Of a stretch of DNA of 34,525 nucleotides, positions 24,165-32,532 are shown piece after piece. Within the stretch, counting starts at the first letter, position 1. Every line of letters starts with the position of its first letter. The notes beneath the pieces are model-generated. The model did not search any database. It worked only from the letters and a program-made list of their open reading frames with translations, and had not been told where the DNA came from. The position numbers and the translations under genes were made by a program. Source of the stretch: CAYMJV01 sp964390545. Lineage in GTDB: Bacteria; Desulfobacterota; BSN033; UBA1163. The stretch is taken from contig CAYMJV010000029.1 of NCBI GenBank assembly GCA_964390545.1, positions 1 through 34,525 on the forward strand, read 5' to 3'.

Positions 24165-24198
24165 AAAGGGGCAGCTAAGATTGAAAGGCTGCCCCTTT
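24165..24198 (+). terminator. Stem-loop between dctP and dctQ
   Basis: AAAGGGGCAGC (24165-24175) pairs perfectly with GCTGCCCCTTT (24188-24198) across a 12-base loop. Only three T residues close it, so it is more likely a partial terminator or 3' mRNA protector than a full stop. Such hairpins usually raise the level of the binding protein over its membrane partners. Confidence 0.7.
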
Positions 24199-24284
24199 GC
24201 TATATAACGGGCAAGAATCAGCTTCCGGACACAATGTGATACCAAGGAAAAGCTGATCAGTATAGTTCTTGGAGGGTTCTGGGT

Positions 24285-24818
24285 ATGGTAAGAGAGTGGG
24301 CGCTGGCATACAGTCGTTGGCTGGACCGGCTGGATAAATGGATAGGTTACACATGGTGGCTGATGCTTTTGGCAGCCTTTTATATGACCTGGGAAGTGGT
24401 GATGAGGTATTTCTTCTTGTCTCCCCATGAATGGTTTGATGAGATCATGATTCACACGTGTGTGCTGGCAATATTTTTGGGTTGTGGTAATGCCACATGG
24501 TTTGGGAAACATATTACGCTTGAGTTGGTGTATGTGCATCTAAAGGGAAAGTGGCGTCGAGCGGCAGACATCATACATTACACTGCGGTCATTGTTCTAT
24601 CCGTTATGGTAGTCATCTTTAGTATACGGTGGGGAATTTTCGTTGATAGCCAGGGGGCTGGGTATGAAACAGTCATAGGAACGCCGTGGTCAGTCCTGAC
24701 CTACATAATGGGACTGGGATTTGCTTTGAATGCCATCTATGGCTCGGGGCTCCTGTTGCGGGCCTTCGCTGGCATCGGTTACGAAGAAACTGCCAAGGAA
24801 AAGGCTACCACCGGATAA
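24285..24818 (+). CDS. TRAP transporter small permease (DctQ family)
   Basis: Small membrane subunit of the TRAP carrier. The 177-residue protein has four membrane helices. The DctQ signature is seen as WEVVMRYFFLSPHEWFDEIM after the first helix. The start ATG has TTGGAGGGTT upstream. It lies between dctP and dctM in the same direction, the usual order. It assembles with the large subunit; the family call rests on the helix pattern and position. Confidence 0.9.
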   Translation: MVREWALAYSRWLDRLDKWIGYTWWLMLLAAFYMTWEVVMRYFFLSPHEWFDEIMIHTCVLAIFLGCGNATWFGKHITLELVYVHLKGKWRRAADIIHYTAVIVLSVMVVIFSIRWGIFVDSQGAGYETVIGTPWSVLTYIMGLGFALNAIYGSGLLLRAFAGIGYEETAKEKATTG

Positions 24819-24854
24819 GACGATAACGATAAAGATATATTGGGGGTCGCCACA

Positions 24855-26135
24855 ATGGATTTTCAGACAGTCATTATAATCTTGTCGATCATCCTGTTAG
24901 TCTTTCTGCTTGCTGTTGGAGCCCCATTTTACGTTGCTTTCATATTCCCTTCTGTGATTATCCTATTTACGCTTACCAGAATGGGAGGGATGACCCTTGC
25001 GGATATGGGTTCGTCTCAAATACGAAGTTTTACTCTAATAGCCATCCCTTTGTTTTTGCTTCTGGGGAACATCATGGCAGCCTGTGGGGCCACCAGGGTT
25101 TTGTTTAATTTTGCCCGGGTGTTTATAGGCTGGGTACCCGGCGGCTTGGGTATGGCTGCCGTTGTCGCCTGTGCCATGTTTGGCACGATGTGCGGTTCTG
25201 TTGTCGCTACCTCTATGGCTGTGGGCAGTATCGCCGTGCCTGAGCTCACCAAGGCTGGTTATAGCCGAGAGCACGCGGCAGCAATATGTGCTTGCGGTGG
25301 GACGTTAGGACCGCTCATCCCCCCGAGTATTGCCTTCGTCATCATTGGGCCAATTCTGCAGGTCAGTGTAGGTGATCTATTCATAGCGGGTATTGTCCCC
25401 GGAATAATATGCATGTTGTTTCTTTGTATCGCCGTCTATTTCACGGTTCGAGGCAAGGTTGCGGTTGACCGGCACTACTCATGGCGAGAGCGAGGCAGGG
25501 CAACACTAGAACTTTTGCCGATTGCTATCCTACCCATAGCCATCATAGGAACCCTCTGGGGAGGAATAGCTACCCCCACAGAGGCAGCAGGTGTCGGCAT
25601 TGTTTTTGCGGTATTACTAGCTAGATTCTATTTCCGCAAGTTTGGCTTGAAGGAAGTTAAGGCAGTCTTAAAGGACACAATGCGGACATCGGCGGCTATC
25701 TATTGTATCATGATTGCTGCCGTCATCTTCGGCCAGGCACTAGGTACCATAGGGATTCCTCAAGCTGCGGGAGCGGCTGCTGGGGAGTGGGGGCTGGGAT
25801 TAACCGGCTTTATGCTAGCCTTCGTTGGTGTCTTCATTGTGCTGGGGTGTTTCTTTGATGCGTTTATTTTAATGTTAGTCTGCCTGCCTCCCCTCCTACC
25901 TGCAGTCCTCACCTACCCGGAGCTGGCTAGGAATCTTGTTCCTTTTGGTGTGATATTTTTGCTTCTAACAAATATAGGAATGATTACGCCACCCGTAGGA
26001 ATAGGGCTTTACGCTACCGCTGCTGCAGCTGATGCCGACGTCATGGGTACGATCCGGGAAATACCTCTGCTTCTGCTAGCGATGACAGCTACAGCAATCC
26101 TGCTGGTTTTTGTGCCTGGCCTGGTTATATATTAG
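24855..26135 (+). CDS. TRAP transporter large permease (DctM family)
   Basis: Large membrane subunit of the TRAP carrier, driven by a sodium or proton gradient. The 426-residue protein has about twelve membrane helices and the DctM hallmarks: SFTLIAIPLFLLLGNIM, the CSVVATSMAVGSIAVPEL-type conserved segment (here GSVVATSMAVGSIAVPEL), GTLGPLIPPSIAFVIIG, and near the end GMITPPVGIGLYATAA. I prefer ATG 24855, with GGGGG before it, to the in-frame GTG at 24840. It completes a full TRAP system with the two preceding genes. Confidence 0.95.
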   Translation: MDFQTVIIILSIILLVFLLAVGAPFYVAFIFPSVIILFTLTRMGGMTLADMGSSQIRSFTLIAIPLFLLLGNIMAACGATRVLFNFARVFIGWVPGGLGMAAVVACAMFGTMCGSVVATSMAVGSIAVPELTKAGYSREHAAAICACGGTLGPLIPPSIAFVIIGPILQVSVGDLFIAGIVPGIICMLFLCIAVYFTVRGKVAVDRHYSWRERGRATLELLPIAILPIAIIGTLWGGIATPTEAAGVGIVFAVLLARFYFRKFGLKEVKAVLKDTMRTSAAIYCIMIAAVIFGQALGTIGIPQAAGAAAGEWGLGLTGFMLAFVGVFIVLGCFFDAFILMLVCLPPLLPAVLTYPELARNLVPFGVIFLLLTNIGMITPPVGIGLYATAAAADADVMGTIREIPLLLLAMTATAILLVFVPGLVIY

Positions 26136-26238
26136 CGGCAGGATATGCAGGGTGCGATGTCTTTCGTTTTCGAGTGGCAGAGGCTGATGAGTCATATAAA
26201 AATAGCATTCTAAAATAAATGGATTGAAGAGGAGAGAG

Positions 26239-26670
26239 ATGACTGCAAGCGAGAAAAAACAAATCCCCTGCAGGGACGGTTTATGGAGTACGCCTTCGTC
26301 GCCCGATGAGAAACCACAATTGATTGGCAGCAAGTGTCCAAAATGCGGAGAGGTTGTCTTCCCTTCGAATCCGGTCTGCGTTAACTGCCAGAACCAGCAT
26401 ATGGACAACATTAAATTGAGCCGCAGGGGAAAAGTCTGGAGCTTCACGACGATTATGTTGCCCCCGCCCCAGTGGTATAAGGGGCCAGTTCCGTTTGATC
26501 TCGGCCATGTGGAGCTGAAAGAGGGGGTCAGGGTATGGACCCGATTATTGGGTGCTAAGGCTGGAATGTTTAAGATAGGTCAGGAAGTTGAGCTAGACAT
26601 AGATGTGATGCAAGTGGATGCAGATGGCAATGAGATTTTGGGTTATTGCTTTATTCCGGTTAAAAAATAA
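26239..26670 (+). CDS. DUF35 zinc-ribbon/OB-fold protein
   Basis: DUF35 proteins partner with thiolases, where the zinc ribbon and OB fold help hold the acyl-CoA (as BbsA does for BbsB). The 143-residue protein has the ribbon CPKC/CVNC (residues 34-54 or so), then a typical GKVWSFTTIM strand of the OB fold. GAGGAGAG precedes ATG 26239, so the TTG at 26224 is not needed. The thiolase gene starts 20 bases after its stop. The assignment as a thiolase partner rests on adjacency and family knowledge. Confidence 0.9.
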   Translation: MTASEKKQIPCRDGLWSTPSSPDEKPQLIGSKCPKCGEVVFPSNPVCVNCQNQHMDNIKLSRRGKVWSFTTIMLPPPQWYKGPVPFDLGHVELKEGVRVWTRLLGAKAGMFKIGQEVELDIDVMQVDADGNEILGYCFIPVKK

Positions 26671-26690
26671 GCGGGTAGGAGCTTGATTTA

Positions 26691-27839
26691 ATGAGAGAAG
26701 TAGCTATAGCGGGTATCGGTTTAGTTAAGTTTGGCAGGTATGATGGGCAAAAGGGACGACCGTATAGAGAAATCTATGAGCTAGGAGCAGAGGCCATAAC
26801 CAGGGCTTTGAAGTATGCGGATATGGAGTGGAAGGACATACAGGCAGCCTACGGTGCGAGTATGTTTGGAGGATTGGGCGTTCCTAACCAGTGTACTTCT
26901 CGACTAGGTATGCCGGGCATACCCATCACCACTGTGGAGGGTGCTTGCACCTCTTCGCAACAAGGTATGAGACAAGCCTACCTGGACGTGGCCAATGGGT
27001 TATATGATGTCGGTCTTGCCTTTGGTGCTGAGAAAATCCCCCCTGGCTTGATCGCAGACACGATGGCTCCCGTATGGATGTTGAGGATGGGGTTCAATCT
27101 GCCGGGATCATATGCCCTCGGGACAAGGGCATATCTGGAAACGAGCGGGGCAACAGAAGAGGATGTCGCCCGAGTAGCAGTGATGGAACGCAAGAATGCA
27201 ATCATGAATCCAAATGCATTCTGGTACCGGGGACCAGAGATTACCGTGGAAGAAGTTCTTAACTCTCGCGAGATTGCCACACCGATACGCTTCTTGATGG
27301 CCTGCGCTAATGCTGATGGAGCATCAGCAGCCATTGTTTGCAGTAAAGATAAGCTTAAGTCAAAGCAAAAGATGGTAACGATCGTCGCCTCGGCGCACGC
27401 TACTGGAACCTATGGTAGCGACAATATGGGTATTAGTGTTAAAAAACTAAACCCGAACCCCACGGAAATTGCCTGCAAACAGATCTGGGAGAAGTCAGGC
27501 TATGGTCCCGAGGATATGGACGTCATTCAGCTGTACGAAGCCATGGCACCGGGGTTCCTGTGGGACGCTGAGGACTGCGGTTTTTGTAAGCCCGGCGAAG
27601 CCGCAAAACTGGTCAGAGAGGGGTACTTTGAGATAGGTGGAAAGAAGCCGGCAAATACAGATGGGGGTTTGATGGGCAGGGGGCATCCGACAGGCGCCAC
27701 TGGGATTGCCCAGATCGCCGAGCTATTTTTCCAATTGCGGGGAGAAGCAGGTCCAAGACAGGTCCCCGGAGCCAAGATTGCATTCAATCATTGCCATGGT
27801 GGCGGACCAAATGCTTTATGCCACGTGTTGAAAAGATAG
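26691..27839 (+). CDS. Thiolase-like protein 1 (SCP2-type), catalytic Cys present
   Basis: Thiolases cut or form beta-ketoacyl-CoA esters. The 382-residue protein has a full family length and begins MREVAIAGIGLVKFGRYDG. The nucleophile Cys 86 stands in TVEGACTSSQ (codon 26946-26948), followed by GRGHPTGATGIAQ with the active-site His. The C-terminal NHCHGGGPNALCHVL takes the place of the second acid/base motif. It is directly downstream of DUF35 and is likely its partner, as in bbsAB. The tandem paralogue follows after 64 bases and shares long identical stretches. Biological substrate unknown. Confidence 0.93.
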   Translation: MREVAIAGIGLVKFGRYDGQKGRPYREIYELGAEAITRALKYADMEWKDIQAAYGASMFGGLGVPNQCTSRLGMPGIPITTVEGACTSSQQGMRQAYLDVANGLYDVGLAFGAEKIPPGLIADTMAPVWMLRMGFNLPGSYALGTRAYLETSGATEEDVARVAVMERKNAIMNPNAFWYRGPEITVEEVLNSREIATPIRFLMACANADGASAAIVCSKDKLKSKQKMVTIVASAHATGTYGSDNMGISVKKLNPNPTEIACKQIWEKSGYGPEDMDVIQLYEAMAPGFLWDAEDCGFCKPGEAAKLVREGYFEIGGKKPANTDGGLMGRGHPTGATGIAQIAELFFQLRGEAGPRQVPGAKIAFNHCHGGGPNALCHVLKR

Positions 27840-27903
27840 CATTACGAAATTATGGTTTTTCAGATTTATATTTATTGAATAAAGAGAGCGCAGGAGTAAC
27901 TAG

Positions 27904-29064
27904 ATGAGAGAGGTAGCCATAGCCGGCATAGGACTGGCTAAGTTTGGCAGGTATGATGGGAAGAAGGGACGACCTAGAAGGCTGTACCCTGAGTTGGGCA
28001 GTGAAGCAATAACCAAGGCTCTAAAATATGCTAACATGGAGTGGAAGGAGATAGAGGCAGCATTCGGGGGCACCTATTATGGGGGGTTAGCAGGTACTCA
28101 CCAGTGCGTTGAAAGGGTGGGCATGACGGGGATATCCATCGTCAACGTATATTCCGGCCATAGTTCAGAAGCAGCCTTGAGACTGGCTTACACACGGGTA
28201 GCTCTCGGGGTCCATGATATTGTCCTGGCGGTTGGTGCTGAAACTCTGCCTCCCGGCCTGCTGGACAACCAAGCCATGCCGGCGTGGATGAGGATGATGG
28301 GACTCGATGTTTTACCAGCGGAGGCCGCGTGTCGTGCAGTGAGGTATATGGAGGACTACGGGGCTACTGCAGAGGATTTCGCTCGCGTATCAGTGATGGA
28401 GCGCAAGAATGCCAGCATGAATCCGAATGCATTCTGGTACCAGGGACCAGAGCCTGCCGTGAATGAAGTTCTCCACTCCCGCGTGATCGCCTCGCCGCTA
28501 ACCTTATTGATGACGTGCGCGAATGCTGATGGAGCATCAGCAGTTATTGTTTGCAGTAAAGATAAGCTTAAGTCGAAAAGGAAGGTGGTTACAATTGGAT
28601 CTACAGTTCAGACCAGCGCAACCTATGGGACCGTCCCTTCCGGCGGTAGCGTTAGCGTAAGTACCAAAGTCAAGAACCCGGACTGCGTTGAGCTTGCCGC
28701 AAAACAGACTTGGGAGGCTTCAGGCTACGGCCCCAAGGACATGGATGTCATTCAGGTGTATGACCCCTTCTCACCATCATTCCTCTGGAATGTTGAGAAG
28801 TGTGGTTTCTGTAAGCCTGGGGAAGCTCCCCACCTGGTAAAAGAGGGGCATTTTGCGATAGGCGGAAAGATGCCGGCAAATACAGACGGGGGTATAATGG
28901 GCAGGGGGCATCCGACAGGAGCCACTGGTATAGCGCAGGTAGCCGAGATATTTTTTCAACTGCGAGAAGAAGCGGGCCCAAGGCAGGTTACCGGAGCAAA
29001 GATTGGATTTGTCCAGGGTGGAGGTGCTGGACCCCAGGCTGTGCTTACTGTGCTGAAAAGATAG
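27904..29064 (+). CDS. Thiolase-like protein 2, without catalytic Cys
   Basis: A tandem paralogue of the preceding gene (386 residues), sharing its start (MREVAIAGIG), AEDFARVSVMERKNA and GRGHPTGATGIAQ. Where protein 1 has the active Cys in VEGACTSSQ it reads VYSGHSSEA, with no Cys nearby, and the C-terminal NHCHGG has become VQGGGAG. The His of GHPTGATG is kept. It cannot be a classical thiolase; it may be a scaffold or regulatory subunit, or use different chemistry. The nearly identical DNA stretch around 28520-28570 and 27306-27360 shows a rather recent duplication. GCAGGAG precedes the ATG. Confidence 0.88.
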   Translation: MREVAIAGIGLAKFGRYDGKKGRPRRLYPELGSEAITKALKYANMEWKEIEAAFGGTYYGGLAGTHQCVERVGMTGISIVNVYSGHSSEAALRLAYTRVALGVHDIVLAVGAETLPPGLLDNQAMPAWMRMMGLDVLPAEAACRAVRYMEDYGATAEDFARVSVMERKNASMNPNAFWYQGPEPAVNEVLHSRVIASPLTLLMTCANADGASAVIVCSKDKLKSKRKVVTIGSTVQTSATYGTVPSGGSVSVSTKVKNPDCVELAAKQTWEASGYGPKDMDVIQVYDPFSPSFLWNVEKCGFCKPGEAPHLVKEGHFAIGGKMPANTDGGIMGRGHPTGATGIAQVAEIFFQLREEAGPRQVTGAKIGFVQGGGAGPQAVLTVLKR

Positions 29065-29166
29065 GCTGGTGTTAGCTTTATACCTTGCTGTTCAAGGGAG
29101 AGGAGAACTTGGCCAGGCTTTTAAAAAGGGTCTATTCGAGGCAGGAAAATTCCAAGCTAGTCCGTT

Positions 29167-29820
29167 TTATCGATTCACTTCTTTTGTAAATCTGACACCC
29201 ATTTCATACGCCTTTTCGCAATCCTGAGGGAATACCTCCCTACGTCTCTTTGCTTTCTTTTCAGGGTCAAAACTCTCCGCAGCCACCTTCGAATAATCCT
29301 CAAACTGATATGTATCAAAGCTTAAGAGTAGTTCAGAAGCGCCGAATATCATCTGCAGTACCCTTCGATTAAGAGTAGGGTGTTGACTGAAGCCATATTT
29401 TTCCATAACCTCTTCTGTCGCATTCATCGTCATGATAAACCCGGTATTGATCTTCTTGGGGAAAAGTGATCGAGGAGGTGGGCCATATGACAAATACGGA
29501 AACAACAATCGTTCCATAAACGATCTCATTTCTCCAGAAACAGACCCAAAATAGATTGGGGAACCTAGGATGATGGCATCGTTTTCCTCAATTTTTCCCA
29601 GGATTGGCGTCAAGTCATCCTCTATTGCACACTTGCCATAACTTTTACCCCCTTTTGTTTTGCAGGCAAAACAGCTCGTGCACCCCTTATAGTCTAAATC
29701 ATACAAGTGAATAAGGTCTGTTTCTGCCCCTTGTGATGCAGCTCCTTCAAGAGTTTTTTCAAGCAGTGTTGCCGTATTCCATTTTTTTCTTGGGCTCCCA
29801 TTAAATGCGGTGATTTTCAT
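29167..29820 (-). CDS. Flavodoxin-fold NAD(P)H-dependent reductase-like protein
   Basis: The 217-residue protein has the FMN-binding loop of the NADPH-dependent FMN reductase family, FNGSPRKKWNTATLL, and the second flavin loop GSPIYFGSVSGEMRSFMERL. Four Cys (47, 50, 53, 64; CTSCFACK then C) resemble the compact iron-sulfur-flavoprotein motif, so a 4Fe-4S cluster is possible. Convergent to the thiolases and followed on the same strand by other cluster genes, it may move electrons for the pathway. The upstream 230 bases contain a strong hairpin. Start ATG 29820 has no clear ribosome binding site. Electron partner unknown. Confidence 0.8.
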   Translation of the reverse strand: MKITAFNGSPRKKWNTATLLEKTLEGAASQGAETDLIHLYDLDYKGCTSCFACKTKGGKSYGKCAIEDDLTPILGKIEENDAIILGSPIYFGSVSGEMRSFMERLLFPYLSYGPPPRSLFPKKINTGFIMTMNATEEVMEKYGFSQHPTLNRRVLQMIFGASELLLSFDTYQFEDYSKVAAESFDPEKKAKRRREVFPQDCEKAYEMGVRFTKEVNR

Positions 29821-29950
29821 AAGCTATGCCTCTACATTTTCAAAGAGATAGAACCTTGTTCAGAATGTTAACAGTTTCAAGGAGTGGATTTAAAGCCGTC
29901 TGCTAATTTGGAGTTGATTGAGGTTTGTTTCCAACAGCCGCGCTTCGTTT

Positions 29951-30009
29951 CCTCGGCGTGGATCCATTCTTCCAAAGACTGTCCATTTGAAGAAAATACC
30001 ACGCCGAGG
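29951..30009. repeat. Long GC-clamped hairpin between two minus-strand genes
   Basis: CCTCGGCGTGG (29951-29961) pairs perfectly with CCACGCCGAGG (29999-30009). Inside, TTCTTC and GAAGAA plus AAA/TTT extend the stem around a small loop. It lies 43 bases after the dehydrogenase stop on the minus strand but has no T-tract. It may be an RNA stability element or a small palindromic repeat. No gene is seen in 29821-30052. Confidence 0.6.
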
Positions 30010-30052
30010 AATCATGCATAATCTTCTTGGAAAGGAAAAAGGTTACTTCTCA

Positions 30053-30955
30053 CTAATGCATATGGTATCCACCGCTTACACTTATTGACTGTCCGGTAAC
30101 CCATCTCGCCCTGTCTGAGCACAGAAACACGACCATGTTGGCAAGGTCCTCGCGTTTACCCAAACCACCATAGAATCTTGCCAAGGGATACATGTTAAAT
30201 TGGATCTTGCGAACACGCTCAACTTCTTCTGGGCTCATGCCTGCGAACCGCTTCTTCTCCATCTGCTGGAGTGCCTCAGAATCGGTTCCACCGGGAGAAA
30301 CGCAGTTTAAATTAATACCATATCTTCCGTTCTCGACAGCCAGAGTTCGGGAGATGGAGCTGATGGCCGCCTTGCATCCCCCATAGACTGACTGACCCCG
30401 GTCTGCCCCCTTCCAAGCATCGGAAAGGAGACTGCAGACTTTTCCATACTTTCTCTCAATCATGTAGGGGAGAACAGCCCTGGTGCAGTTCAGCATCCCA
30501 TAGAGGCAGAGGTTAATCGGGTAATCCCAGTGTTTCCTTTCGGTTTTAGCAAAATCACCTGCGCCGAGCGAATCACCCCCTGCACCATTCACCAAGATAT
30601 CTATCTTCCCGAATTCATCGATGACCTTCTTCACCATTGCTTTTACTTGCTCAGTGTCGGTAACATCGGCTGGAGCAAATATTGACTTAACCCCAAGCCG
30701 GCGACACTCCTCAGCCACTGCCTCTCCTCTGGGAAGACCGTGCCATTTTTCTACTGCTTCCTTGCCGATCGCATCCTCCAAGGTAGTCCCTCCCCTTATA
30801 GCCTCCATCCACTTCTTATCGAGATCGGGACGCGGTGGAAGGTCATTGATGGCTACATTCGCTCCCTCCTGGGCGAAGGTAAGAGCGATCATCCGATTAA
30901 TACCAGTACCGGCACCGGTACATAAAGCTACTTTGTCCTTTAGTCCAAGATCCAT
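30053..30955 (-). CDS. Short-chain dehydrogenase/reductase with extra insertion
   Basis: NAD(P)-dependent alcohol dehydrogenase, probably oxidising the beta-hydroxyacyl-CoA of the pathway (as BbsC/BbsD do). The 300-residue protein has TGAGTGIN (cofactor loop, 13-20), NGAGG, catalytic Ser 178, Tyr 191 and Lys 195 (SVYGGCKAA) and the C-terminal GQSISVSGGYHMH. Between strands 2 and 3 it carries an insertion of about 35 residues (about 40-75, PPRPDLDKKWMEAIRGGTTL...), which makes it longer than a classical SDR of about 250. GGAGG precedes the ATG. All catalytic residues are intact. Confidence 0.9.
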   Translation of the reverse strand: MDLGLKDKVALCTGAGTGINRMIALTFAQEGANVAINDLPPRPDLDKKWMEAIRGGTTLEDAIGKEAVEKWHGLPRGEAVAEECRRLGVKSIFAPADVTDTEQVKAMVKKVIDEFGKIDILVNGAGGDSLGAGDFAKTERKHWDYPINLCLYGMLNCTRAVLPYMIERKYGKVCSLLSDAWKGADRGQSVYGGCKAAISSISRTLAVENGRYGINLNCVSPGGTDSEALQQMEKKRFAGMSPEEVERVRKIQFNMYPLARFYGGLGKREDLANMVVFLCSDRARWVTGQSISVSGGYHMH

Positions 30956-31134
30956 ATCCTTACTTCCTCCTTCTATTGATCTTTAATTAAACACAAAAGT
31001 TTTCTGCCGAGGCGAACCACTATCCACAGACCATTTGTGGTATCCACCCCCGTTAATTCAAAATCACCACCCCCTTTCGCTACCCTCTTGGTTCCTAAGC
31101 TAATTTTGCGCTTTTTGCCCAAGTAGAACGTGAG

Positions 31135-31953
31135 CTAGCGCTGGCCTCCCCCGACCGGGGGTTTCCACACGTGACCAATGGCTAGAGCAGCAAAGCAAGC
31201 ATCTTGAAAACGCTGGGTTAGGTTATAATCCATATCGTATACCGCCTTACAAGTTGTTCTGGTCAACCTGATGCCGGCAAGTCGCATGGTGGCGATTTTC
31301 TTAGCCAGCGCCTTAGCTCCATCAAGAAGCTTGTCAGCGGGGTAGACATGATTTGCCAGACCGATGCGGTGAGCTTCCTTGCCATCGATGGGATCACCGG
31401 TACAGCAAAGCTCTATCGCCATGGACACCGGTATTCTACGGGCTAGCTTTGTCGATAATGCAGCTCCGCCAATCGTGCCTAAATTCTTCAGATGCATATC
31501 GCTTATTTGAGCCGTTTCTGCGACAACGATGATGTCACAACCGAGAGCCAGCTCCAGACCGCCGGCGGTGCATATCCCATCGACGGCAGCGATCGATAGC
31601 TTGGAGGACCTGTTCAAGTCCTCCATAACGGTAGTGGCTCCTGGTCCCTGCCTTGCACTCTTGCCTGTTATCATGGCTTCAAGGGTTGCGATGGCTTGGT
31701 CTTCTGGTTTCCTGGTATCCGCTGGTCGCGCTTCTCTAAGGTCGCCCCCTGCAGAAAAGCAAGGCCTACCATCAGCCCTCGGTCCGCCCGTTACGATGAA
31801 GACCCGTACGTTCTCATCCTTTTCAATGTCGGAGAGTGCATCTTCGAATTCTTTGGCCAACGGATGCGATATCGCATTCAAAGCCTGGGGTCTGTTCAGT
31901 GTAATAATAGCAATGCCATCTTCCTTTTCATATTTAATATTCTCGTATGCCAT
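31135..31953 (-). CDS. Enoyl-CoA hydratase/isomerase (crotonase) family protein
   Basis: Crotonase-fold enzyme, expected to add water to an enoyl-CoA in beta-oxidation. The 272-residue protein has the first oxyanion-hole segment FSAGGDL (66-72) and the second at CTAGGLELALGCD with Glu 134, the equivalent of catalytic Glu 144. The second catalytic Glu of true hydratases (Glu 164) falls on Leu 155 in HLKNLGTIGG, so an isomerase or another crotonase reaction is possible. GGGAGGG precedes the ATG. It is read in the same direction as the dehydrogenase downstream, with 179 bases between. The reaction is inferred from the neighbours. Confidence 0.87.
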   Translation of the reverse strand: MAYENIKYEKEDGIAIITLNRPQALNAISHPLAKEFEDALSDIEKDENVRVFIVTGGPRADGRPCFSAGGDLREARPADTRKPEDQAIATLEAMITGKSARQGPGATTVMEDLNRSSKLSIAAVDGICTAGGLELALGCDIIVVAETAQISDMHLKNLGTIGGAALSTKLARRIPVSMAIELCCTGDPIDGKEAHRIGLANHVYPADKLLDGAKALAKKIATMRLAGIRLTRTTCKAVYDMDYNLTQRFQDACFAALAIGHVWKPPVGGGQR

Positions 31954-32532
31954 TGGAGAAACCCTCCCTGTTTAGGTCTTAGTCTTGATATCGTAACTCA
32001 ATCCCCTCCAACGTTCAGGGGTTAGTGCCTATGTGTCCAGAATTATCTGATAACAACAAAAATGTGTTCAGAACAAATTCTTTGCTGCCCAAAACCTCCG
32101 TTAAGTCTAACTTTAACCAAACGTACATAAAACTATCAACTGCTCCCTTACTCGTTTTCCCCCTTTTGTGCCAAGTACCTCTAAGCTCATGCTTTCACCA
32201 ATGTTGCTCTGCAGAGATATCACTGAATTACATTTTAGCCACCTCCTCCCCTGGCACAGCTCTTGGATGGCAACGACGCCTTACTTTGAAGCCAACAACG
32301 AAGCATTGTCTCACCTATATCTGCCCGCGCCTTGTTTGTAACGCATCTGTAGTATATTTTCTATTTTCAAAGATTTTATGATATTCTTTCCCATGTGCAA
32401 AGTCAATCTTTGAGATGCCCAGGGCCCTCGAAAAGCGTTATACACTGTGGCAGGGAGTTGTGATACGCCGAATCGTAAGAATGATTGCTCCTCTCAAATT
32501 TCTCACCGCCTGACAAAAAGGAGATAAGACCG
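31954..32532. other. Non-coding 579-base gap
   Basis: I see no convincing gene between the crotonase (minus) and the PH-like gene (plus). A 118-residue open frame at 32025-32381 has no ribosome binding site and a composition unlike the neighbours. A possible minus-strand promoter is TTGCAC (32399-32394) with TAAAAT 16 bases on (32377-32372), which would give the crotonase a leader of over 400 bases. The AAAGGAG for the next gene lies at the right end. The function of the rest is unknown. Confidence 0.4.

Noticed and set aside
32025..32381. 118-residue plus-strand open frame in the gap
   Set aside because: No ribosome binding site, Ser/Thr/Leu-rich random-like composition, and no domain recognised.
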